Shown here: piece after piece, positions 1 to 6,259 of the stretch
How positions within the stretch are numbered: position 1 is the stretch's first letter
How the letters are laid out: every line of letters begins with the position of its first letter
Source of the DNA: an uncultured Clostridia bacterium
Lineage (GTDB): Bacteria; Bacillota; Clostridia; Christensenellales; Borkfalkiaceae
NCBI GenBank assembly: GCA_937888935.1
Contig: CALARO010000291.1
Coordinates: 1 to 9,799 of the forward strand
DNA: 9,799 bases
Direction: 5' to 3'
Program-made: the position numbers and the translations under genes
The notes under the pieces: generated by a model
What the model was told of the DNA's origin: nothing
Databases searched by the model: none
What the model saw: the letters and a program-made list of their open reading frames with translations, nothing else

Positions 1-947
1 TCTTCGGGCGGGGCGGCGCGGCGGAACGCGGGCAATTTCGCGCCCGTGGCGAGCAGCCTTACGGCGAGCGACAACGCCAGCAATATCAGCCCCATCGCGC
101 GGTAGTAGTACGGAAACGGCGAAAAAAGCGACGTAAAAAGCAAGATGCCTGCGGATACAAGCAGTCCGCGGGCGGTTTTTTTGCTGACGGCGCGCAGTCT
201 GAATCCCCGCGCCTTTTTTTCGTTCGCCAACGTTACCGCTTCTTCCGGCAGCGCGCCGAGCAGTTTTGCCGCGGCGAAAATTTCGTCGATCGCAACGCAT
301 TTCACGCCGAACGTTTCCAGCAGCGCGGCGGCTTCTTCTTCGATTTCCGTGCAGTACAGGTACGCGCGCGCAGGGCTTTTTTTATTGCGTGCTTGCGCTT
401 CTTCTTCGAATACGCCGCCGAGCGTGCGCAACAGATTTTCGGCTTTTTCCAAACCGAATTTTTTCGCCGAAAACGAAAAGAAAACGGCGTGTTCGTTTGT
501 TTTTTCGGCTTCGGTATTTCCCGAAATTTTTCCGTTTTCCGCATTTTTACCGCCGATCGGCACACGCAAGAAAAACAGATTATCGCCCGCCGAAGTCACG
601 CCGCGCGAAGCCGTGCCGGGCGAAACGCAGAAAGAGAACCGCTCGGGGAACGCCCGCGCGAAAAAGCGCAGAATTTCCCCCGGCGAAACGAGCGATAAGT
701 ACAGCGCGAGCGCGTTTTTTTCCTTTTCGGCGCGCAGCGAGAATAAAAGTTTCTGCCGTTTTCTGCCGAGGAACGCGGCGATCAGGGCGGCAACGCAGCA
801 GGCGGCGGCGAACGCGAAAATCGCCGAAAGAAAAATCGGCAGCCGCAGGTATCGGAAAAAACATAAAAACAGCAAAAACGCGAACGCAAACGCGAAAAAA
901 ACGTGCGAAAACGCCGCGCTTTTTCTCATATAATTTTTCATACGCAT
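1..947 (-). CDS. Membrane protein of unknown function, 5' part (3' end beyond window)
   Basis: I do not recognise this gene. Read on the minus strand, one frame stays open from about 947 to base 1 (some 315 codons) and leaves the window without a stop. The protein starts with basic residues and two long hydrophobic helices (roughly residues 12-32 and 37-60, ending GRKRQK). A soluble domain of about 190 residues follows, containing AYLYCTEIEEEAAALLETFG and a mixed charged stretch, and then a second pair of helices (about 262-300, around LLVSAGILLF and AMGLILLALSLAVRLL). The two hairpins suggest a cytoplasmic domain held between membrane segments. Three in-frame ATGs lie close together (947, 941, 929) and none has a clear Shine-Dalgarno, so the exact start is uncertain. 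Opposite-strand frames here give only Arg/Ser/Ala-rich low-complexity products and are rejected. It diverges from nadD. Confidence 0.72.
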   Translation of the reverse strand, partial: MRMKNYMRKSAAFSHVFFAFAFAFLLFLCFFRYLRLPIFLSAIFAFAAACCVAALIAAFLGRKRQKLLFSLRAEKEKNALALYLSLVSPGEILRFFARAFPERFSFCVSPGTASRGVTSAGDNLFFLRVPIGGKNAENGKISGNTEAEKTNEHAVFFSFSAKKFGLEKAENLLRTLGGVFEEEAQARNKKSPARAYLYCTEIEEEAAALLETFGVKCVAIDEIFAAAKLLGALPEEAVTLANEKKARGFRLRAVSKKTARGLLVSAGILLFTSLFSPFPYYYRAMGLILLALSLAVRLLATGAKLPAFRRAAPPE

Positions 948-976
948 ATTTTTGCCCGAAAACCGCGCGTATAAAC

Positions 977-1005
977 TTGAAAAATTCCGAAAAATGCGCT
1001 ATAAT
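977..1005 (+). promoter_or_regulatory. Sigma-A promoter of the nadD-yqeK/rsfS operon
   Basis: TTGAAA at 977-982 and a perfect TATAAT at 1000-1005 are separated by exactly 17 bp. Transcription should start near 1012, giving a leader of about 38 nt before the ATG at 1050. AGGAAG at 1031-1036 is the likely ribosome binding site, with a rather long spacing of 13 nt. Confidence 0.8.
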
Positions 1006-1030
1006 AATACATATCACCAAAAAAAATCAA
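1001..1030 (-). promoter_or_regulatory. Candidate divergent promoter for the minus-strand membrane protein
   Basis: On the minus strand, TTGATT (1030-1025) and TATTAT (1006-1001) are spaced by 18 bp. This would start transcription near 994 and lead into the membrane protein gene. Its -10 shares bases with the nadD -10, so the two promoters would overlap. The match is weaker than for the plus-strand promoter and the region is AT-rich, so this is tentative. Confidence 0.4.
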
Positions 1031-1049
1031 AGGAAGCAGACGGCAGATT

Positions 1050-2225
1050 ATGAGAACGGGCATTTTCGGCGGATCGTTCGATCCGGTGCATATCGAGCAT
1101 ATTCATCTCGTGCAGGCGGCGATTTCTTCGCTGCGGCTCGATCGCGTGTTCGTGCTGCCCGCCTACGTGCCGCCGCATAAGCGCGGCAGGGTGCTTGCGG
1201 AAGATTCGCACCGTATCGCCATGCTGAACGCGGCGTTTGAAAGCGTGCCGCAGGCGATCGTTTCCGATTACGAAATCGCGCGCGGCGGCGTGAGCTACAC
1301 CTATCTCACCTGCAAGCATTTCGCCGAAACGTACCCCGAAGATACGCTGTATTTTCTGGTCGGCACGGATATGCTGCGCGATTTTCCCACGTGGAAAAAC
1401 CCCGAAGAGATTTTAAAATACGCCACGCTTGCCGTGTGCGATCGCGCCGAGCAAAACGAAGCGTGGCAGCGCGAAGAACAGGCGAAATTTTACGCGCGGT
1501 TCGGCAAGCGTTTCGTCGCGGTGAATTATAAGGCGGCGGCCGTTTCTTCCACCGAAGCGCGCGTTCTGGCGGCTGCGGGCGACGACGTTTCCGCGCTTTG
1601 CGGCGCAGCCGTGGCGGCGTATATCAAACGGCATAAACTGTACGAAATAAAAAACGCGCATGCCGCGCTTGCGAAAGAAAAACCCGCGCGCCGCGAACAT
1701 TCTCTGCGCGTGGCGGTGGCGGCGGCGCGAAAAGCCGTGCAGCTGCAAATCCCCGAAAAAAAGGCGGTGACGGCTGCGCTTTTTCACGACTGCGCCAAAA
1801 ATCTGCCGCCCGATTCGCCGATTTTGCAAGGCTTTGCGCTGCCCGCGGGCGTTCCCGAGCCTGTTCCCGAGCCTGTGCTGCACCAATTCACGGGCGCGTA
1901 TGCGGCGCGGCACGCCTATAATATCGAAGACGAAGAAATTTTAAACGCCGTGCGCTATCACACGAGCGGCAGAGCGGGAATGAGCCTTCTCGAACAGCTG
2001 ATTTTTCTTGCCGATATGGTGGAAGACGGCAGAGATTTCCCGGGCGCGGCAGAGCTGAGAAAACTGTACTACGCCGAGCGGAATTCGCTCGATTTCACCA
2101 TGTTTGAATCGCTTCGCGAAACGCTGTATCACTTGCAGGCGAAAGGCGGCGAAATCTATCCGCTCACGCGCGAAGCTTACGAGTATTTCGAAAAGAAAAT
2201 CGCGGACGAAAACAAAAATCAATAA
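1050..2225 (+). CDS. nadD-yqeK: Fused NadD (nicotinate-nucleotide adenylyltransferase) and YqeK (HD-domain Ap4A hydrolase)
   Basis: This is a 391-residue two-domain cytoplasmic protein. Residues 1-200 are NadD, which joins ATP and nicotinate mononucleotide to form deamido-NAD. The nucleotidyltransferase motif GGSFDPVHIEH is at 7-17 (H14 and H17 present; E16 replaces the usual Gly), PAYVPPHK is at 37-44, and the SST..R signature is at 167-171. Residues about 205-391 are YqeK, an HD-superfamily hydrolase that in this family cleaves diadenosine tetraphosphate symmetrically. Its metal ligands are visible as H217, H246-D247, H278, H304 and D322. The two are often separate neighbouring genes; here no stop or start lies between them. 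A 12-bp tandem duplication inserts a second VPEP in the YqeK part. The promoter at 977-1005 drives it, and rsfS follows after 23 bp, the conserved gene order in Bacillota. Confidence 0.95.
   Translation: MRTGIFGGSFDPVHIEHIHLVQAAISSLRLDRVFVLPAYVPPHKRGRVLAEDSHRIAMLNAAFESVPQAIVSDYEIARGGVSYTYLTCKHFAETYPEDTLYFLVGTDMLRDFPTWKNPEEILKYATLAVCDRAEQNEAWQREEQAKFYARFGKRFVAVNYKAAAVSSTEARVLAAAGDDVSALCGAAVAAYIKRHKLYEIKNAHAALAKEKPARREHSLRVAVAAARKAVQLQIPEKKAVTAALFHDCAKNLPPDSPILQGFALPAGVPEPVPEPVLHQFTGAYAARHAYNIEDEEILNAVRYHTSGRAGMSLLEQLIFLADMVEDGRDFPGAAELRKLYYAERNSLDFTMFESLRETLYHLQAKGGEIYPLTREAYEYFEKKIADENKNQ
1851..1874 (+). repeat. 12-bp perfect tandem duplication inside the YqeK domain
   Basis: GTTCCCGAGCCT occurs twice in a row (1851-1862 and 1863-1874), so the frame is kept and the protein reads VPEPVPEP just before the H278 metal-ligand segment. 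It probably lengthens a loop. Confidence 0.9.
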
Positions 2226-2248
2226 AAAATAAGCAGGAGAAAACGAAA

Positions 2249-2632
2249 ATGGAAAACGAAGAGAAGAAAAACGCGAAAGAAACGAGCAGCAAAGAGATCG
2301 CGCTCGCGGTGTGCGAAGCGCTTTCGGCGAAGAAAGCGAAAGACATCGCCACGGTGTACGTGCGCGAAAAATCGTCGCTTTGCGATTATTTCGTAATCGC
2401 GAGCGGCACTTCTTCCACGCAGATCCGCGCGATGGGCGAGTACGTGGAAGAGCAGCTCGAAAAGAAATTCGCGCTTTCGCCCGTGCGCGAAGAAGGCATG
2501 CGCGACGGCAGATGGTCGGTGATCGACTACGGCGACGTGATCGTGCATATCATGCAGGACGAAACGCGGCTTTTCTACCATCTCGAACGGCTTTGGACGG
2601 ACGGCGCAAATCTCGAAAAATACGAAGACTAA
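2249..2632 (+). CDS. rsfS: Ribosomal silencing factor RsfS (YbeB/Iojap family)
   Basis: This 127-residue protein matches the usual RsfS length. RsfS binds ribosomal protein uL14 on the large subunit and blocks subunit joining when nutrients are low. The family core is clear: a helix with ALAVCEALSAKKAKDIATVYV, then SSLCDYFVIASGTSSTQIRA, then the GDVIVHIMQDETRLFYHLERLW segment near the C-terminus (described here as successive blocks). The first 14 residues are a charged Lys/Glu-rich extension. AGGAGA at 2235-2240 sits 8 nt before the ATG and fixes the start. It lies 23 bp after the NadD-YqeK stop and is almost certainly co-transcribed with it, as in many Bacillota where nadD, yqeK and rsfS are adjacent. 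Confidence 0.96.
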   Translation: MENEEKKNAKETSSKEIALAVCEALSAKKAKDIATVYVREKSSLCDYFVIASGTSSTQIRAMGEYVEEQLEKKFALSPVREEGMRDGRWSVIDYGDVIVHIMQDETRLFYHLERLWTDGANLEKYED

Positions 2633-2677
2633 GTTTATATATAGCCCAAGCGAATCCATAATTAAAAATAAAATATC

Positions 2678-2722
2678 ACAAAGCGGCGATAGAACAAAGC
2701 GGCAATGCCGCCGATGCCGCCG
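2678..2722 (-). terminator. GC-rich repeat/hairpin region between convergent genes; weak terminator candidate
   Basis: The gap between rsfS and the convergent small membrane gene holds two direct copies of ACAAAGCGGC (2678-2687, 2694-2703), a tandem pair of ATGCCGCCG (2705-2722) and a short hairpin GCGGC-AAT-GCCGC (2699-2711). On the minus strand that hairpin is followed by TTTGTT, so it could end the small gene's transcript. No convincing T-tract terminator is seen for rsfS on the plus strand. Confidence 0.35.
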
Positions 2723-2742
2723 CCTGCGGGCAAAGCTCGGAA

Positions 2743-3072
2743 TCACTTGAAACGAAATTCTTTCGGTTCGGCGTATTTCGCGCTTTCCCGTTTTTTCTTT
2801 TTTTCCACGATATAATAGATTTTTTCGGGCGGTTTTTCGGCGGCGGGTTTCGGCTTTTTTTCCGCCTGTTTTGGTTGCGGCGGGGGCGGCGCGGCGGGCG
2901 GATTGCGTTTTTTGCCGCCCTTGTTTTCAAGAAAATACGCCGCTGCCCAGCGCAGGATATGAATGAGAAAAAAGCACGCGCAGAAAAGTCCCGCCATCGC
3001 CCAGAATCCGAGCGCGAGATTGCTTTTTGCCGCGCAGATATTTTTAAATAATCGCAAAGTATTTCGTGACAT
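2743..3072 (-). CDS. Small single-pass membrane protein with Pro/Lys-rich tail, unknown function
   Basis: I do not recognise a named family. The 109-residue product has a short basic N-terminus (MSRNTLRLFKN), one hydrophobic helix at about residues 20-42 (LALGFWAMAGLFCACFFLIH and following), then a low-complexity cytoplasmic-type tail rich in Pro, Lys, Ala and Glu (about 50-83). It ends with KIYYIVEKKKKRE and a short charged terminus. The layout, a clean helix followed by an ordered KIYYIVE motif, fits a real protein better than the overlapping frames, which lack any membrane segment and are Arg-rich. No strong Shine-Dalgarno precedes the ATG (GGTG lies very close). It is transcribed toward rsfS and away from the aldolase-like gene. 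It may be an envelope or cell-division accessory protein, but nothing in the sequence proves that. Confidence 0.65.
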   Translation of the reverse strand: MSRNTLRLFKNICAAKSNLALGFWAMAGLFCACFFLIHILRWAAAYFLENKGGKKRNPPAAPPPPQPKQAEKKPKPAAEKPPEKIYYIVEKKKKRESAKYAEPKEFRFK

Positions 3073-3157
3073 AACACCATTTTAGCGGAAATTTCTTCTC
3101 ACAATTTGGAAAATAAAGGAATAACCGCGCGATTTTTGCCGCATAATCAAAAGCGAT

Positions 3158-4141
3158 ATGGAAAATTTATATAGCGGCGGCGGGGCGGCGGCTTCGGCGA
3201 AATCTTCGATTGATACGAAAAATACGGGCGCGAGCATCGTGCTTTCGCCCACGGAAGAATACTGCGTATTCAAGCGCAAAAAACGCGTGGAAGAAGTGCT
3301 TTCCGCGCTGAAAAAAACGGTGGTTGCGCCCCCGGCAGAGCTTACGGCGGCGGAAATTTCAAAATGCGCGGAAATCGCGCGCGGCGTAAAATCGCTTGCG
3401 CTGCGCGTGCCGCCGAATAAACTTGCCGCGGCGAAAAACGCGCTTTCGGGGAAAGTTGCGGCGGACGCGATCGTGGGCGGAAACGGCGAAACGCTGTGGA
3501 AGGCGAAACGCTACGAAACCAAGCGCGCGATCGCGGGCGGCGCGGGCAGAATTACGCTGATTTTAAGCGCGTCGGCGGTGAGCGCGGGCAAATTCGGCGA
3601 AACGAAGCGGGAAATCAAAAAAATCTGCAAGGCGGCGAAAAAACGCCCCGTCACGGTGGCGTTGACCGAAGCGTTCGCGCGCACGCTCGATAAATTGGTG
3701 TGGAAAAAAATCGCCGCGCTTGCGGCGGACTACGGAGCGAAGTATCTTTCCGTGCCGTTTTACGCGGGGGCGGCGGAATTGCGCGCGTTTTTAAAAGATA
3801 CCTGCATGCTGGAAGTGGCGGGCGTGGAAAATTCCGCCGATTTCAAAATTTTAGCGGCTGCGGGTGCGGAAAGCATGGTGGTAAGCGCGGCTGCGCTTGA
3901 AAAAATCCGCAAAGAACTGCTTGCCGAAGCGGAAAATTGTTCGTTCGCCGTGCCGGCGGCAAGCGGCTCGTTTTTCGCCGAAGCCGTAAAAGCGGAACAG
4001 GCAAAAGCGCGGGCGGCGGAATCAAAAGCGGCGGAAAAAACGCCCGAAAAAGCGAGCGAAAAAACGCCCGGAAGCGCGCCCGAAAAAACGAGCGAAAAAG
4101 CAAGCGAAAAAGCGGAAGAAAAAACGCCCGAAGAAGTATAA
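3158..4141 (+). CDS. DeoC-like TIM-barrel protein, probably catalytically dead, with repeat tail
   Basis: Residues about 62-258 of this 327-residue protein follow the order of secondary structure and sequence landmarks of deoxyribose-phosphate aldolase. These include LRVPPNKLAAAK (family VNPYYVPLA-type), AIVGGNGETLWKAKRYETKR (family VIGFPLG..TEVK..EA), GAGRITLILSASAVSAGKF (family GADEIDMVINIGALKSG), AKYLSVPFYAG (family ADFVKTSTGF) and MLEVAGVENSADF (family VKASGGIRT). The aldolase catalytic residues appear replaced: Asp by T133, the Schiff-base Lys by S198, and the assisting Lys by E219. If the alignment is right it is a pseudoenzyme or has another activity. The first 55 residues resemble nothing I know. 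Residues 280-327 are Lys/Glu/Ala/Pro repeats. No Shine-Dalgarno is evident, but no in-frame start exists upstream before a stop at 3122. The amidase gene follows 30 bp later. Confidence 0.8.
   Translation: MENLYSGGGAAASAKSSIDTKNTGASIVLSPTEEYCVFKRKKRVEEVLSALKKTVVAPPAELTAAEISKCAEIARGVKSLALRVPPNKLAAAKNALSGKVAADAIVGGNGETLWKAKRYETKRAIAGGAGRITLILSASAVSAGKFGETKREIKKICKAAKKRPVTVALTEAFARTLDKLVWKKIAALAADYGAKYLSVPFYAGAAELRAFLKDTCMLEVAGVENSADFKILAAAGAESMVVSAAALEKIRKELLAEAENCSFAVPAASGSFFAEAVKAEQAKARAAESKAAEKTPEKASEKTPGSAPEKTSEKASEKAEEKTPEEV
4030..4138 (+). repeat. Degenerate coding repeats (Glu-Lys-Thr-Pro / Glu-Lys-Ala-Ser units)
   Basis: The 3' end of the aldolase-like gene consists of short variants of GAAAAAACGCCC and GAAAAAGCGAGC. 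They encode repeated EKTP, EKAS and EKTS units with one GSAP interruption. The tail is hydrophilic and likely disordered. Confidence 0.85.
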
Positions 4142-4171
4142 ACCGCGCCCGCCGCTTCATAGAATATTTTT

Positions 4172-4909
4172 ATGAAAGAAGAAGGGCGTATCGGTAAAAA
4201 GAAAAAACGCGTTTACGCGGCGATGTGCGCGGTGCTTGCCGCACTCGAAATCGCCGCGTTTTATCTTTGTCTGCACGGCTTGGCTGCGCCCGTATCCGCG
4301 CTCGTTGCCGCAAGCGCGAAAATCGTGATCGACGCGGGACACGGCGGCATAGACGGCGGCGTTACGGGAAAATATACGGGCGTGAAAGAAAGCGATCTCA
4401 ATCTCGAAATCGCGTATCTCACGGCGGAAAAATTCCGCGAAGCCGGCTTCGAAACGGTGCTTACCCGCAAAACTTCCGAAGGCTTGTACGGCACGGCGGC
4501 GAAAGGCTTTAAAAAGCGCGATATGCAAAAGCGGCGCGAGATTATCGAAGAAACCCGCCCCGCCGCCGTGGTATCCATTCATCAGAATTTCTATCCTTCG
4601 TCGTTCTCGCGCGGCGCGCAGGCGTTCTATTTAAAAGGCAGCGAAGCGGGCGCAAATCTCGCGGAATGTCTGCAAGTTTCTTTGAATAAACTCTACGGCG
4701 GCAGGGGCGCGCCCAAGCGCAATAAAGCCACGGGCGATTTCTTTATGCTCTCTTGCAGCGAATACCCTTCGTCGCTTGTGGAATGCGGTTTCCTTTCCAA
4801 CGCGAAAGACGAAGCGCTTTTAACTTCGGACGAATTTAAAACGGAAATCGCCGAAGCCATCGTCGGCGGCGTGATCGCCTATTTCGCTGGCGAAAACCAA
4901 TCGGCATAG
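4172..4909 (+). CDS. CwlD-like N-acetylmuramoyl-L-alanine amidase (Amidase_3), membrane anchored
   Basis: This zinc amidase of 245 residues cleaves the bond between muramic acid and the peptide stem of peptidoglycan. A basic N-terminus and one hydrophobic helix (about 14-38) form a signal anchor, placing the enzyme outside the membrane. The Amidase_3 domain spans about 49-240. Zinc ligands are H57 (IDAGHGGIDGG), E73 (KESDLN) and H137 (SIHQNF), and the catalytic Glu is E204 (LVECGFLSN). Size and the FMLSCSEYPSSLVECGFLSN region resemble CwlD, which makes muramic-delta-lactam in spore cortex; whether this organism sporulates cannot be told from the window. The ATG at 4172 has no Shine-Dalgarno in the 30-bp gap after the aldolase-like gene, so it may depend on translation of that gene. 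Its transcript ends at the terminator at 4957-4990. Confidence 0.93.
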   Translation: MKEEGRIGKKKKRVYAAMCAVLAALEIAAFYLCLHGLAAPVSALVAASAKIVIDAGHGGIDGGVTGKYTGVKESDLNLEIAYLTAEKFREAGFETVLTRKTSEGLYGTAAKGFKKRDMQKRREIIEETRPAAVVSIHQNFYPSSFSRGAQAFYLKGSEAGANLAECLQVSLNKLYGGRGAPKRNKATGDFFMLSCSEYPSSLVECGFLSNAKDEALLTSDEFKTEIAEAIVGGVIAYFAGENQSA

Positions 4910-4928
4910 CTTGCCGTAAAGCAAAAAT

Positions 4929-4956
4929 GCAACTCTACTCGCGGTAGATACGCGCG
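4929..4956 (+). repeat. GCAAYTCTAC motif, copy 1
   Basis: GCAACTCTAC (4929-4938), then four bases, then GGTAGA and CGCGCG. The layout closely matches copy 2 at 5093-5117, which has GCAATTCTAC, four bases, GGTAGA, then CGCG one base later. The inner CTAC/GTAG can pair. It lies just before the terminator, so it would be in the 3' end of the amidase transcript. Confidence 0.7.
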
Positions 4957-4990
4957 AAAAAGCTCTCTTAAACAGAGAGCTTTTTATTTT
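4957..4990 (+). terminator. Rho-independent terminator after the amidase gene
   Basis: A perfect 12-bp stem (AAAAAGCTCTCT, 4957-4968; AGAGAGCTTTTT, 4974-4985) with a 5-nt loop TAAAC is followed by ATTTTTT. The A-run on the left arm means it could also act on minus-strand transcripts. Confidence 0.95.
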
Positions 4991-5092
4991 TTAGGCGCAA
5001 TTTTTAAAGGCGGGCAAAAATTACCGCGTAAGTAAAAACGCCGAAAATGAACAAAAATCGAATAAAAAACGTGTGTTTTTTGCACAAAAACG

Positions 5093-5137
5093 GCAATTCT
5101 ACCGTGGGTAGAGCGCGTCTTTTTTTAGTAGAATTGC
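5093..5137. promoter_or_regulatory. Inverted pair of GCAATTCTAC motifs upstream of the GT8 promoter (possible operator)
   Basis: GCAATTCTAC (5093-5102) and its exact reverse complement GTAGAATTGC (5128-5137) are separated by 25 bp. Within the left copy a smaller hairpin TCTACC-GTG-GGTAGA (5099-5112 or so) overlaps the same bases, so the two pairings exclude each other as RNA. The right arm ends 16 bp before the -35 box of the GT8 promoter, a position suited to a DNA-binding regulator. No known regulator motif is recognised. Confidence 0.6.
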
Positions 5138-5153
5138 AACCGATATGAGTAGG

Positions 5154-5182
5154 TTGTCTTTTTTTGCTGCTTGTATTAAAAT
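5154..5182 (+). promoter_or_regulatory. Promoter of the GT8/acyltransferase operon
   Basis: TTGTCT (5154-5159) and TAAAAT (5177-5182) are spaced by 17 bp, predicting a start near 5189 and a leader of about 100 nt. The run of seven T after a small CAACC/GGTTG hairpin (5136-5166) overlaps this promoter and could also act as a weak terminator for upstream transcripts. Confidence 0.6.
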
Positions 5183-5188
5183 AGATAA

Positions 5189-5258
5189 CGGAAGCGGCGA
5201 GGGCGCGGAAACGCAGCAATCCGGAAGGCTGAGGCAGGCGCGCATACGAGCCGTTCCG
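5189..5258 (+). promoter_or_regulatory. Structured 5' leader of the GT8 operon, class unknown
   Basis: CGGAAGCGGC (5189-5198) pairs with GCCGTTCCG (5250-5258) as a 9-bp stem with one bulged G. It encloses about 50 nt that can form at least one smaller hairpin (GCG-CGGAAA-CGC, 5203-5214). The stem begins almost exactly at the predicted transcription start. It matches no riboswitch consensus I know, and no T-tract follows it. The GT8 ribosome binding site GAGGT (5278-5282) lies 20 nt downstream. Confidence 0.4.
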
Positions 5259-5290
5259 ATGAAATTAAAAACACAATGAGGTAAAAAACA

Positions 5291-6241
5291 ATGAAAAACA
5301 ACGCTACCCCCAAGAAGATTATTCCCGTATTTTTTGCGGCGGACGATAAATACGTGCCGTTTCTCGCGGTTACGCTGCAATCGATCAAAGAGCATATCTC
5401 GCCCGAGAACGAGTACAGAATTTATATTCTGCACGCGGGCGTAAGCGACGACGGCAGCGATAAAATCAAGCAATTCGAAAGCGAGAATTTCAAAGTGAAT
5501 TTCGTGGACGTAACCGATCGTCTGGCGGTGCTTTCCGAAGAATTGCAGTTGCGCGATTATTATTCGTGCGCCACGTACTACCGCATTTTTATTGCGGTGA
5601 TGTTCCCCGAGTACGACAAGGCGATTTATCTCGACAGCGACATCGCTGTGCGCTGCGATCTTGCGGATTATTTCGATATTGATCTCGGCGATAATTATGT
5701 GGCGGGCGTGCCGGACGGCGCGGTGGGCGCAGTACCCGTATTCAAAGAGTACACGAAGCACGTGCTTGGTATCGAAGCGGAAAGATATTTCAACGCGGGC
5801 GTGCTGCTCCTGAATTTAAAGGCTCTCAGAAACGAAGATTTTTACGGTAAATTTTCTACGCTTTTAAAGAAATACAAATTTGTTGTAGCGCAGGATCAGG
5901 ATTATTTAAACGTGCTTTGCCGCGGCAGAGTGAAATACCTTGCGGACGAATGGAACGCGATGCCCGTAGGCGGCGAAACGCAGCGGCTGAAAGATCCGAA
6001 AATCATTCACTACAATCTCACGATGAAGCCGTGGCATTACGATGATATTCTTTATCAGGAATATTTCTGGAACAGCGCGGAAAGAACGGAATTTTACGAG
6101 CTTTTAAAAGGTTTTCTTCGCGATTACGGCGAAGAAGAGAAGAAAAACGACGCCGCGTGCGAAGCCGGGCTTCTCGCATTGTGCGAAAAAGAGATCGAAA
6201 ACGAAGAAAATTACTATAAAAAGTACGTAAAAGAAGCATAA
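5291..6241 (+). CDS. Family 8 glycosyltransferase (GT8, LgtC/WaaJ-like)
   Basis: This 316-residue retaining glycosyltransferase transfers a sugar, probably galactose or glucose, from a UDP-sugar to an acceptor that cannot be read from sequence. GT8 landmarks appear in order: IIPVFFAADDKYVPFLAVTL (10-29), RIYILHAGVS (43-52), SCATYYRIFI (92-101), the metal-binding DxD as YLDSDIAV (D115, D117), RYFNAGVLLLNL (165-176), QDQDYLN (201-207), and the metal/diphosphate-binding end motif HYNLTMKPWHY (240-250; H240 and KPW). The Lys/Glu-rich C-terminal 60 residues are helical and may touch the membrane. There is no signal peptide, so it is cytoplasmic. GAGGT at 5278-5282, 8 nt upstream, supports the start. 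Co-directional LPLAT and CrtO-like genes follow, suggesting a lipid-linked acceptor. Confidence 0.95.
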   Translation: MKNNATPKKIIPVFFAADDKYVPFLAVTLQSIKEHISPENEYRIYILHAGVSDDGSDKIKQFESENFKVNFVDVTDRLAVLSEELQLRDYYSCATYYRIFIAVMFPEYDKAIYLDSDIAVRCDLADYFDIDLGDNYVAGVPDGAVGAVPVFKEYTKHVLGIEAERYFNAGVLLLNLKALRNEDFYGKFSTLLKKYKFVVAQDQDYLNVLCRGRVKYLADEWNAMPVGGETQRLKDPKIIHYNLTMKPWHYDDILYQEYFWNSAERTEFYELLKGFLRDYGEEEKKNDAACEAGLLALCEKEIENEENYYKKYVKEA

Positions 6242-6259
6242 AAACGCGCAAAAACGGCG

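Noticed and set aside
1068..1085. GGATCG-TT-CGATCC palindrome near the nadD start
   Set aside because: It encodes the conserved GSFDP motif, so the symmetry is explained by coding constraint.
145..1180. Long plus-strand open frames (145-933 and 266-1180) opposite the left-edge membrane gene
   Set aside because: Products are Ser/Ala- or Arg-rich low complexity and overlap nadD. The minus-strand frame gives ordered membrane helices and natural codon use.
3106..3147. Promoter for the aldolase-like gene (TTGGAA ... CATAAT)
   Set aside because: The spacing between the two boxes is about 30 bp and no other -35 fits, so a promoter here is not supported by sequence alone.
5093..5166. T-box or known riboswitch in the GT8 upstream region
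   Set aside because: The T-box core and other riboswitch consensus elements I know are absent, and the segment lies upstream of the predicted transcription start.
5099..5761. Minus-strand open frame of 220 codons across the GT8 start and leader
   Set aside because: It runs antisense through conserved GT8 motifs, the promoter and the leader, and has no recognisable domain.
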